From Paramacrobiotus metropolitanus (lineage: Eukaryota; Tardigrada; Eutardigrada; Parachela; Macrobiotidae), in contig NW_026570309.1 of NCBI RefSeq assembly GCF_019649055.1, positions 62,001 through 126,000 of the forward strand: a DNA stretch of 64,000 nt, given 5' to 3'. Each line of letters starts with the position of its first letter. Position 1 is the stretch's first letter. A program made the position numbers and the translations under genes. Below, piece after piece: positions 1 to 12,200 of this stretch. A model generated the notes under the pieces. It was not told the origin of the DNA and searched no databases. It was given only the letters and a program-made list of their open reading frames with translations.

Positions 1-3000
1 GATAAATCCGGTGTGTCTACCAAACACGTCATGGAGGAAATCGCCAATTTCCGTACTAACCAATGGAGAATTTGGAGGTGTGGTTCAGATTTTCTTCAGG
101 TTTTCTTGCTTACTGATCAAATACCAAATAAAATTTTACGTTGAATTATTCGTCATACCCCTTAATTGTACACAGACTGCATGCGACACCGCGACGGCAT
201 TACCCACTGCAGAGAAAAAAATCATTATTAAAACGTTTAAGATAACTGTTGATTCTTATTTTCACATGTAAAGTCGGAACTTAGGAAACAGCTTTTTATG
301 TATTTTTTTGCAGCTTTGACTGGGTCAGCGTGCCTTTGGTGTACACCCAGGTAATGGAGCTTATGATGTTCGCAAATGTGACCTATTCTTCGATTTGGAG
401 TTTTGACGACCGGCTTTTTGGTAGGTAGTAACGTTAGCCACGTATGGATACTTTTTCTGCTGTCTGTTCTCCCGACAATTCCTGGATCCATCGCAAGGCT
501 ACGAGCATTTCTATGTGGATTTTTATTTTCCCGTTTTTACATTCTTACAAGTAAGCGGCGCTTTTACGCTTTTTGAAAATATTTCTGCTACATAATTTCT
601 GGAATGACGCACCACTATGGTAAAGTCGTAGAAATGGCGTTCTGTAGGACAGTAACTTCGTTGCATGGGCTTTTGCCGAATAAAAGTATGCGTGAACTGT
701 TTAAATCAAATTTTTTGTTATTCTATTGTCAAATTCTCTGAATGCAAATTGACTGAAGATTATTAATCGTCGTAATTAATCGGCTCTGGAGACCGATCGC
801 TTACTTTTATTACGGCGAAACATGTGGATTATTGGCAGTGGGCTTCAAAATTCTGCACTTGTAGTTTTTTTTCTACGTTGGTTGGCTAAAGGTGGCCGAA
901 TCACTGATTAATCCCTGGGGTGAGGATGATGACGATTTTGAGGTTAGTGCAGCATAAGATTAATATCACAATGCAAATGTTAACTGTCTAGTATGATTTT
1001 TCCTCATTTTAACGATCCGACATATATTATTATTGATTTTATTATTACATAATTATGTTTTGCACACCTTCACGCGGCATATATGTGAAACGAAAGACCG
1101 TATTTAAACAAACGCACAACAAAGTGAACAAATAATATTGTTGGAGAAACAGTATATTAGCAGTAGAACATGTGCAAATAGATTATATCGTTACGTCTTA
1201 TTTTAAATTTAACGGAGTTAAAATGAAATAAAAAAGTTTAGAAATAAAATTTAAAAAATTCAGAAGTTATTTATTGTAACTGATTTAGTTTTATTTTGAC
1301 CGGCAACCGGTTTTTCTTCAGGTAAACTGGTTTATCGATCGGCACGTGCAAGTCGCGTTTCTGACCGTGGATGAAAAGTGAGACAATCTTCAATATAACC
1401 AGTTCAACTAAACTTAATTAATTATCAGATAACACCCATTTGTCGGATTTAATTTCCTTAGATTTGCTCAAATGCCGACTATTGGCAAAGATCGTTATTG
1501 GAATACGACGGAGGTCAAGGTGCCGTATACCAATAAGCGGGATCTCACGCGACGATTAAGTGTCAACAATATTGGTTCCACAATGAATTTGCAGTGAGTT
1601 AAAAAACCAGAGGAATTTAAAACTGAGAAGCAGTTTCTTCTTTCACAGTTTTGACTTCTTTGTGCTTTTATGCAGAGTCGATACTTCTATAGCCAATAAA
1701 GTGTGGTGTATACTATTAAATTCTTTGTTGTTGTTCGAATTCTTTGAATATAAATATGCTGTACCAATACTTAATTAATTGCTATTTTTAATTTATTCTC
1801 AATCTGGTGTTAAATTTAGAAAATCGGCAAAAATCTTGAAGGTCAAATGAAACCATGGTGTTTATATTACGCAATAAAAGTGTATCTAATAAAAACGAAT
1901 TTTCTTCCACAGCATTCCTAATGGAGCGGCTCAGCTGCTGCAAATTCCGAATACATTGACGCTGCCAAAACCGGGCCGAATAGGTGGACTGTTGAATGGC
2001 CGTAATATGCCGGGACTGACCAGACGCCGCTCCTCCTGCACCCCGAAATTTGAGCATTTATCCCGACACCCGACAAACTTACAGTACGATTGCAGTTAAA
2101 AGTTTAATGTACGTAGTATATATAATTCTACCGACGAGTACTAAAAGTGAAACTAACGATTGTAAGTAACATTTGAGTACACCATAATGATAACTGCGTT
2201 GGCTCCGTCTTGACATGGGCGCCGTTCCAGTCTAAAATTATAAATGCATCATTCATATGCCCAAAGTAAAAAATAACCGTCAAGAAATATCTGCTTTGCA
2301 TTGCGACTTATTTTACAGTCGCAATACGATAAAGGAGAAGCTACTCTACGTCATAATCGCGATTACATTGTAGGCTCGTACTCGAGCGCTTTTCCGTACC
2401 CCCGACTGCCATGGGGTCAAAGAAAGCGCTTGTTAAAAAGAAAAATTACTTAGTTTTAAACTTTATATATAAGTAAACCACTAAATACTACTCGTGCACA
2501 GGGATAATTTTTGAACTAAAAAACTTATGAGAATCGAGATTGTATTGACGTTTTTTTATTTTTTCGTTTGGGTACCATCCACGTCATAGCGCAATTTTTC
2601 GAATTTTGGTGCTGCATCTGACTGGCGCCAGACGTTTACTGTATCTGACAGATGTTCATGCACTAGGCCGAACGGCGACGTCGATTTCGACAACAACCCG
2701 GAAACCGGGACATTGCGGACGCCGGTGGACGTGGACACCATCTCGGAGCGATGGGAGACGTCGTCACTGCTGAGCCGCCACCGCACCGACACGCTGAACT
2801 CCCAGCTGCGCTATCCGCAGCACAGTGGTCTGGATGGACATCCGACGCATACGCGCATCAGTGTACACAGTATGCACAGTGAGCCAGTGGTGGCGCCCGG
2901 TGCGCAGACCCCGGTAATTACCATCAGCAAAGCGCCGATGGCCGACGACCAGTCGGCATCGTATGGCAGTGGCCTGGATATTAAGTAAGGAAAGGGTGCC

Positions 3001-3785
3001 AAATATAAGTGCAATATATTAATTTTATATAATGAGAACTTATAAAATAAAAAATCTTTAGTAGAATAACGATATTATACTCTACTTCAATACTTCAAGT
3101 ATATAGCGTACGAACAATTAATTTATTATACCCATTCCGCTTATAGAAAAACAAATAAAAAAAATACTGATAAATAGAATACTGATAATACTGCATGATA
3201 ATAGAATACTACTGATAATAGAATGAACAATACTGATAATAGAATATAGTACAGTAATGCTTATATTAATGCATGAATAATCATATATTATGCGCGAATG
3301 TGTACATGCTGATATGCACACAGCACGCATATATATGCAATTATTTATGAATTCCGAACGTATATATACGCTTAGCAGATGCGCATATGTAACCATACAC
3401 AAACGTATATGTGATGCATAAATTTATTAAATTAACAATAAATACGAATACAGATACATGGATATTGTTACCGCTATATGAGTATACATACATATATTTA
3501 AGCTCCGGTTATTATTGTTACTGAAAATCCAGCAATTGCTATACGAGTAGTATTTTGCTTTTAAACAACTGTATGCCCAGTGAAAAATCTTGCTGCTCCG
3601 CAGTATTACAAAAAAAGTACTCACGTAATATCGTTAACAAAAATTTTAACGCAAATTTCAGTTTCGAATGTCCCTGGCATTGCAGATAAATTGTTTTAAT
3701 TTATATTTTTAGTCAGTCGCTGGAGCAAGTTAGCCCCAGGAAAAATCCTCCTCGGAGAAAAATCACACTGGCCAGCTTGCTGTGA
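1..3785 (+). CDS. Bestrophin-family chloride channel, C-terminal part (5' truncated by window edge)
   Basis: Bestrophins are plasma-membrane, calcium-activated anion channels that assemble as pentamers. Nine exons fit one phase: 1-77, 314-350, 425-550, 865-942, 1322-1377, 1462-1593, 1913-2083, 2667-2984 and 3713-3785 (355 residues plus stop; the N-terminal half lies before the window). Family signatures are clear: [11 protein letters not shown] (exon 2), a hydrophobic segment ending [27 protein letters not shown] followed by the acidic calcium-clasp run EDDDDFE (exon 4), then [14 protein letters not shown], the conserved DRYW, and GSTMNLQ near the end of the core. Human BEST1 has the same order with [11 protein letters not shown]. 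The last two exons encode a poorly conserved, Ser/Thr/Pro-rich cytosolic tail, as usual. Exon 7 could also read on to a stop at 2097-2099, giving a shorter tail. The splice from exon 7 to exon 8 uses a weak donor and is the least certain join; the core is very secure. Confidence 0.93.
3164..3246. repeat. Degenerate minisatellite in bestrophin intron 8
   Basis: About five imperfect head-to-tail units built on TACTGATAATAGAA (roughly 14-20 bases each) lie in the AT-rich intron between the last two bestrophin exons. No coding or regulatory role is visible. Confidence 0.6.
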
Positions 3786-4033
3786 TCAGAATCTATATTT
3801 ACATTTTTCCGTGTTCATTTTTTATAATTCCTGTATCAGTTTTTTTGGGACCAACGAATGTTAGGCTACTTAGTTTGACTCCTGTGCCTTCGGCCTCCGC
3901 TACTTTTATTTGCGCTTTCAGTCTAACGGTTTGTGATACTGAAGAGTTAATTAATTAAATTTTGATATTTTCGAGTGATTTTTGACTGTGAAGGTTGCTG
4001 GACCATAACCAGCGGGTCATAAGGATTCCGCTG

Positions 4034-4039
4034 AATAAA
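4034..4039 (+). promoter_or_regulatory. Candidate poly(A) signal for bestrophin
   Basis: A canonical AATAAA lies about 250 bases after the bestrophin stop codon and just before the MITE-like element. It is a plausible 3' end signal but a short motif on its own. Confidence 0.4.
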
Positions 4040-4120
4040 ACGCCGGCTTGATGCGTATTTACTTACGTTTAAAATTATAAGTATATTTATCAAAATTAAA
4101 TTTATATTAACGACCTAATA

Positions 4121-4887
4121 AGAGAAACGCCGGCGATAGTGTTGGGGCATGTGGCCAGCCTCAGCTCGGCCGCGGAGTCTCGTGGAAACGTCAGAACATG
4201 CTCGACCACCGGAAGGAGCGTATGCGTAGAGTGGGACACCTGATGCGTGGCCAGGTGAATAGCTGCTTCCTGGTAGGTGGCCAGGGAGGTTTTGCGGCAC
4301 CTGATTCGTGGCCAGGTGATGCCCTGATACATGGCCAGGGTGATGGATCCTGATTCGTGGTCAGGACGTATGAGTGCACCTTCCGGTGCGGTTCTGTGCG
4401 TACCATGGCGAGAGAGCTGCGCGAGTGAGAACTGGCCTTTATTCAATATTTTACAAAGTACCCATTCGATAGTTTAAACAGTACAACATGATGCTAAAGA
4501 GGGGTGGGAAGGCGGGTAACTTCCAGCAGTTGAAAGGTCACATTCAACAGTAACGGTTGCAAAAATTATATGCGATCCGATACGCGTGCAAAACCAAATG
4601 AAATGACAGCCATCACTTAACGCACAACCAAATTTCACGCAATGCTATCGAGTAACTAGGTTAACTCCCGCTGCCGATGAAAGGGACGGAGTGGCAATAA
4701 GAGGAGGGACAGGTAAGCGCGGGAGTAGCTGCGGTGACAAAGGGCAGGCAGGCAATCCGCTAGTAAACAGGACGATTCCGCATTCCACGGAGATAGAGAG
4801 GAGGCAGTCATCACGTCCATGCGAAGTCCAGCAATTGTCCATCAATGTCCTGCATTAACGAGAATTCATGCAGGCCGGCGTTTCTCT
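4121..4887. mobile_element. MITE-like element with 14-bp terminal inverted repeats and TA target sites
   Basis: The ends AGAGAAACGCCGGC (4121-4134) and its reverse complement (4874-4887) are perfect inverted repeats, each bordered by TA (4119-4120 and 4888-4889). That is the target-site pattern of Tc1/mariner-type transposition. The 767-bp interior has no transposase-like frame. At 4229-4370 it has about five degenerate 24-32 bp units sharing a core like CCTGATTCGTGGCCAGG, which keep several minus-strand frames open by chance. Family assignment rests only on the ends. Confidence 0.55.
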
Positions 4888-4889
4888 TA

Positions 4890-7800
4890 CCGCGTTAAAC
4901 AAAGTTAGCGCACCAGCGCAAACTTCCATTATTTATTTTAAGAATTTTGGAGGTCACATTATTATTCATTTTTTCGGAACTGCACGTTAGAAACTCAAAC
5001 AGCAATCAAATTTTATAAGGAAACCGGTCCGACTGGGGATCACTGTTCCGTACAATACTGCTTTATTAACCAACACCGCCGCGACGACGAGAGGAAAAAA
5101 AAGCGCGGCGATAAACAATAACAATCCGTGCTGAATATTGCTGATTGGCCGGTATTAGCAAGCGTGATCGGTCGCGGTATAGGGAAATGGTTTTAGGACA
5201 ACAAACGTGGCGATTTATGGTTAGGAAAATACATACTTGACACTGCACAAATTCGGCCTGCGTTCAGCGATTTATTTATTGCACAGTAGAGAAAAATGCC
5301 GTTCTCGGAATAGGAAATCATATTAAGTGAGGGCCCGGCTTGTTATGGGACTAAATAAACAAACGTGTTGCATGCAACCGGCAAAATGTCGGCAAGTTGT
5401 CGCCTGTAATGTGTCGTGCCTGGTCAGTTCGACACTCGTACGTACGAGTACGAGGCACACGTGCACCGGATGTACCGGCGTATCGGTTACTTGCCGGAAC
5501 CTAGTTGCAGACAAAAGACTGGAACATATGCCGGAATATAACAAAAGGCCCGCCTTTTTGTCATAAAATCTCGGCAGCTTGTAATAAACGTCGTATGACA
5601 AAATATCCAATAGGTTTTATTCGCGAAAAATAATTTTATAAGAATAATCTAAAAATTACTTTAGTAAGTAAATTATTGGTATTTATTGTTTAATAATTAT
5701 TTAAATAATTCAAAATAATTTAATAATTATTTAATGTTATTTATTGTTTATTAATTACTTAATTATACTATGAACCACAGAAGCAACTACGATTAATTCG
5801 GAGAAGCGCAATCAAAAACATTCCTTACAATGATATTAATACAGTAAGACAAGACAAGGTATAAGAAACCTACCAAAAAATTCAAATGCACCCGAAAAAT
5901 TAGAATTTTTTTCCAGGAAACATTGACCAAAGCTATTTCGGTTATACTAAAAATTTAGAAATCTACGAACCACTGCATGTAAATTTGCGGCAATCTGTGG
6001 AAATGAAACGTTAATTTCCGTCGAAACTTAAATTCAGACTGTACCATAACAATTATTACGAATTCCTGACGCATTTTGTACGAGTACATGCAGAACTGCT
6101 TGCTTATTTGGCAGATTGTTTAGTCGGAAAAACGTATAAATAAACACGGTAAAACATCAAAGCACAGGAACCTGAAAACGAGGGAGATTAGCATGACAAA
6201 GCAAATAAAAAAATCTTGAAGAGTGGTAAAATAATATCCATTATTCTGTCTGGTCAGCAGATGCGCGCTGATTTCCGGTCGGACAGGCACACTACCGGCA
6301 CAATCGAGTTGCCGCGGCATAAACATCGCTACCGTGGCCGACACACACCGGCATTCTCGATACTTTTATATTACCGACACCTAACCGGCAAAAATGCAAA
6401 TAATAACACACATTTTCTTGGGCATATTTTCATGCTTCAGCGCATTGAGCATAATTTCTCTTGCGGAGTGAAAGCGCACGAGAAACAATTCTGCGGTGGA
6501 ATTTTTCTCTTCTCTACAGTGTAACAAAAGTTTCGACGCTTCGATATATTTTCGCAGCTTGCCGAACCGCATCACAGGTACGTTGGCCTCAATTTCGCAA
6601 TAATTGAGAATTAATAATTTTTATGCATTACGCAAGCATGCGGCACCGGTAGCAGCAGCTGACTGTATACAGCATAATACCGACCCAGAACACATTATGT
6701 TCCACGCTCGTCCGATGGGCCTGTAATTATGACGGGGTGTTACGCGGCATATTCGGCCATTCTGATCATACCTTTTATTTTCCAAGGTGATTGAGCAATA
6801 TTCTTGGCTGGAAAAAGAAAATAAGCAAATTTTTCTCATTCACACTTGCGGACTGCGCTTTTATTGACGACACCCGGTTTTTACTTAACTGATTTTTTAC
6901 TTCGCTCGCCGCACGCGGTAAGTTCCAGTTGCATGTAAGATTTAGAAATATTTGCTTTCTTCGCTTTTACATGCTGTACTGTGGCGGAAAACAGGTTTAA
7001 AAAAATAAAAAATATTATTTTAAAAGAATAATTTTATATTTTGCTATTAAAGTTACTTTCAGTATCATTATTATATCTGTTTACATTATATAAACCGAAT
7101 TTAGACGATATAGAAGATTAATTTCCTATTTTGTTTTGCTTATTTAAATATTATTTTTATTATTATGTTCTTCAAATAACTTGTTTTTGTAAACCGAAGT
7201 TCTTAATTATAAATTCAAATTGTTTTTATAGGTAAGAATAAATAAAAGCAATTGTTTTGCCTAATTTAAAAAATAGCCATATAACTGCCTTAAGATAATA
7301 TTATCACTCTTTACTTCCTTGGAAATCTTTTTTTACTAATCTCATTAGAGACATTGCCGTAAACGACTGAACGTGAGACAGTGTTTACGTCATAAACATC
7401 CGGTAAAATATTAATTAATACCGTATCTGTTGCGTCTTGCCGAACCGCTAATCCCGGCTATCTGATATGACAATATGTTGGGCCCATATAACTGCCTGTT
7501 GCCTCGCTCTCCCGGCGCACCTGAGCGGATATTAATTCCACAAAAATCTGTAGTTACCGGCATCCATTTACTTGCGTAATACTTACAGTAGCGGTCCCGC
7601 GACAGATGTATGAATATGTATTAATATATGCGGGTCACCGCGTTCCCCCATCCCATCTGCAGGATACAATTATCCGGCTGACGTCAATCAGAGCAACAAG
7701 ATAACTGTGTTATCCTCTGTTGCGTGCTTAATCTGCTTTTGATCTCTAATCTCGCATCGTGGGCTGGAAATTTCTGTTTGATGGGGTTTTTTATGCGGTG

Positions 7801-9249
7801 TAACAGATTGTGTAATTGCAGTTGTACGGGTTTCGTCTATATACCAGTGCGAAAATTACGAAAAACTTTTTTGTTAGTTGGAAAAATTATTAGTAATTTA
7901 CTGAACTTTTTCGCTTTAAGTCTGAAAAAGTATTAATAAATTTTTTATTAACATATTTATTATTGGTTAGAGCTAGAATTACTCTCGAGGAATGAAAATC
8001 TGATAATTTTTTGGAATGTATGATTTTTTTTCTGTCTGTCTCTTGAAAACGTGTGCGTCAATTTTTTTAATATTTTCCGCAGCTGTTTGCCTGCACCGTG
8101 TATATATACGATTAATTTCGAAAATAAAATACGCTAGAGTAATTAACTTCAATTGCTCGTCTAAACAAGCCGTATATTGATACTGCCCAGAGCAGGGTGT
8201 GTTCGTTGGCATTGATTAGAACGGGATGAACGCACCCAAACCCCCGCGTAGTCCCACACGAACCGATGCCGGTAACTGCGCATTATAGCGTGACCGAAAT
8301 TAATCCAACCTCTAATTTACAATGCGTAAGACGGCTTGTACGTGTTATCGCCAGACGAGGGCTAAAAAATCATTACGACTCATGATTAAATTCGCCGAAA
8401 AAGTATATACACAGACAGAAAAATCAACAAAATACCAAAAAAATTTGCCGGACCGTTGAAATGAAATCTGCAATTGTTTGAACGAAAAATAAAAAAAAGT
8501 TTACGTTTATATAAATATTATTTGTAGGTGTTCCTTATTCATATTTTTTTAAAAGTGTTAAAAACAAAATTTAACACGTGTCAGCCTATGAGCCTAATAA
8601 TATCTGTAATTAGTCAGCTGGCAGCCGAACTACAGCAAGAAAAACCACATAATTTTCATCCCGTGATTAGTCGCTCCAACGAACACGGCTGCGTTCCGCT
8701 AATGATCGTCGGGTTTACCTAAATTCCCGACAGCATCTACCGTATGCACGTAACACTATGCCGTCACTGATTATCGTACAGTCTGTTATTTTAAACATTT
8801 TCTCCCGCCCAGTAACCGACAGCCAATCGGTGCACACGCACTCCGCCCACTTCTTGTTTTCTCCTTTTTCTCAACAGGCAGCTGCACCCAGCTTTCTCTC
8901 TCTACCTCTCTTTACTCTCTGTCTGTCTCTCTTTTTCCGTATCTCGCTAGGGAACCATCTGTCTGTTGCACCGCATATTGCCGTTGCAGATCCCGGATCC
9001 CATTCCTCATCCATTCCATCGCTGCGACGACGGCAGCTGAATTCCTGTTTTATCCCATCAGCGTCTGTACACTCTTAAGCCCCGTTGTGTGGTTGGGATA
9101 TACTGTGTTATGTTTGTCATGTAATCTCTGGCTCGGCCTGTTGAGCCTGGGTCTCTCCTGTGAATGATGAACTGAAACCAGAGCCACTGTACTACGCTTT
9201 GTGTGTGTGTTGATTGTCCGTGTTCAGTCCAGCACCGCGCCCGACCACC
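4890..9249. other. Intergenic region between bestrophin and IA-2
   Basis: About 4.4 kb with no convincing coding signal on either strand. It is mostly AT-rich, including a run of ATTATTTAA-like sequence at 5640-5765. A pyrimidine-rich stretch at 8868-8943 (CTCTCT/TCTGTCTC) and a GC-richer stretch to 9249 lie directly before the IA-2 start codon and probably hold its promoter and 5' UTR. No TATA box could be placed with confidence. Confidence 0.5.
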
Positions 9250-12200
9250 ATGGTGCGCCATCAACGTCAGCAGTGGATTACGGCCCTCCTCGGCGTGACG
9301 CTACTGGTCAGCCCAAAGGTCACCGCCACACCCGGACGAGTCGGTACGTCGCCACTTTATTTTTTCAAATTTAGAATTTTTCTGAAATTACTATTTCCAG
9401 AATTTTGCTAATATTCTCTTTCTGTAGCGATAAAATTTCCGTTTTTAAAAAAAAAATAAGTATTAAAAAAATATCTCTGATATAGGTATTCTTTATATAT
9501 CTATGTACAACACCTTGTGACTTGTGACGTTAAAAGTTTTGTACATAAAAAAACGGGAAAGGTGAATTTTGCGTAGTTAGTTAGTGCGGTGTAATTGTGT
9601 CACCATATGGTGAGCTTGGCATGTCGTGCTGCTATACAAGGACTCTCGCTGACGCGGGCTGATTCCCCTTCGGATTAATTGGCGTGTGGCGGCTTCAGTC
9701 GCACTTTTCTCCCGTCAACGACGTCCGTATTTCTTGCTGTTCTTTCGACGTTGTCCTCTAATTACTTGGTGATGAACGCAAAACCAGTGCCGGCTGATTT
9801 CCTTCGAATTACAGAGCGTTGTAGTGCAGTGGCTACATCTTCTTCGGATTGTTAGGCTTCCTACATAGCGTCATGTATTCTGCACTCTGCAGTGTACACT
9901 GCAAATAATTTGTGGTAAATTTCGAAAATTATTTTTATTATATTATACTGCATATTTTAATGTTTGAACAATTAACATTTGTGGCAGAAATGTAGCGGTT
10001 CCATATGGCTGTCCATATGTCGCCGTGTATGTGCGTATTACTCTAAAGTCTAAATGTCAGCGATTGCGTAAAGTGGCCGCCCGCAGGAAGTGGTTGTTGT
10101 TGGAGGGGGACGAAAATGAAACGCTACTAACGTATAACTGTCGCGGTGTCATAAGAGACCATTAATCGGCCTACATAACCATACCGAAATGAAAATGATC
10201 CGACTGCCCGTTGACCGGTAAAAAATTTCAGCCATCAAACCATGGAAAGCATAACATTCCGCCGCTCTCTGTACGCTATACACACCACATGAGAGCGAAC
10301 TTCACTTTCATTTCCGGCTGTTTATTAACCTCAACAATCAAACTAGACTAACGTTCTTATCATAATCGATGAGAATGTTTTTCCGCGGCAAAACAAAAAC
10401 TCATAAACAATAATAACCAGCTGAACGACGTTTACGTAAGTAGCAATAATGTGAATGCACTTCTTTTAATGCTTCAATGAAAACCTGTGTTCTTGTAATC
10501 AATTTCTCACATTTCCGGTTAAAAATATGGTGCTTATCTACCGCTTTAAAGAATTTAGATTTTTTTGCTAAAGATATAAATGATTTCTGTAATCATAAAA
10601 AATTGTTTTAGCTTATAATTATATGTATTTAAAATATGTTTGCATATGTATATTAGACATAATGTATGTTATGTTTACATAATATATGTTAATTATATGC
10701 GCATATATATGTTTATAACTTAATGTCCAGCGAAAATTTAATTATTAAATTTATTTAAAAGCTGTATATATTTTTATGAGCCTCAGTAATTAAGCAGCGT
10801 TATATGTACAATCCCATTCTTTATATTTGTTTGTACTAGAAAAGGCGTTCACCAGCATCTTTCCGGTTTCTTGGTTTTTTTCCCGCTCCCTCATTAAACG
10901 GGAAAGAAATACGATGCTTAGCGAAGCATGCGCAAGGACAACACCATTATTTGGTGTACGTGTTCGGCGTTAATCTGGGAAATAGGTTGCCTTATGCTGG
11001 CAGCTTCCGGCGCAGGGATCGGCTGGTTTGTTTGGGCCACACGGCGTAGTCGGGGGGCGAAGCGTTGCAGTACACAAGACAGATGACGTCCGTTTGGGCG
11101 CACAATAAATATTTGATGGATGGGCCCGGAAGTGTACGGCGCTGCGCTTCGCGGGATACTGCGAGAGGGGGCGAACATCCAACAACAACAGTGCCAAATA
11201 ACCCACGTAGTCACCCGCAGTTTATTATGGACTGAGCTGTGAGCCTGGGTAAATAAACTCCACTGCATACTTGATGGATTGTTGTTGTTTCCCGAGACTA
11301 GGAAAAAAAAGTGCCGGTTATCTAACACTTTTAGGCCGTATTCAAATCTTATGGAAGTTTTTTTGGTAAATATTTACTGAATTAATTAGTCTAATATACA
11401 AGTTGACAGAATAAACTTTTTACTTTTCATGATCAGTTATTGATAACAAAAAAGGCAAACGCACTGAACATGAAAATTAAAAAATTTAAAATATCTTGGC
11501 AGATTGAAAAATATTAATATCTTTTTCACAATTTTTTTTTACTTGTAAAATAATGACCGCCGAGAATTAATAAATGATTACGCCGAAATGGTTAAAGATC
11601 TGTTATTACATAATACGGTCAAGCAGCTAAGAGGCTTAAAAAATAAATAACCATACTTTACTTCTCAGTCTTTACAGTTTTCTGTCACGAACTTGAACAT
11701 TCTTCACTATTATTCCCCCGCATTATTTATTTACGTCAGTTTCGGCGCTTTTATCGTGAGACTTTTATGTGCCACGCCAACGCTGATCGCGTTCGGCGGC
11801 GATAGTGGAAAATGACGTAAATGGTCCTGTCTTGGGCGCGATCGGCATGTACATAAAACGGAGAAAATATAAATTCAAATAGCACTGGGTGTCCCTGTGA
11901 TCTCTGTGTGTTTGCCCGGGACAAATGCCAGTGGGAAAACATCCAGCGTAATAAACATTTGTGGGCTTCCAATGCGGGGTGCGGACCCGGCAACCGGCTG
12001 CACCGGTACACAAGCGCGGATCTACTTATATGTTGCGCATATATATAAATGTGCGCACTGGGCGCAACAGCCGAAAAGGAAGAAAATATCGATTAATTGT
12101 CCTTGACGTCTTTCAAGTGCATCCAATACGTCAATCCCCGCCATGACTGACAAACAGTAACAATTCCTGCGCGCTGGCACTTTTAACTTTTCCCACTTTA

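Noticed and set aside
4102-4446. Three overlapping minus-strand open frames
   Set aside because: All frames are open because of degenerate tandem units inside a MITE-like element; no domain or splice structure.
10918-11328. 136-codon minus-strand frame in IA-2 intron 1
   Set aside because: Two overlapping frames in a GC-rich patch, no recognisable domain, no supported exon boundaries; treated as chance.
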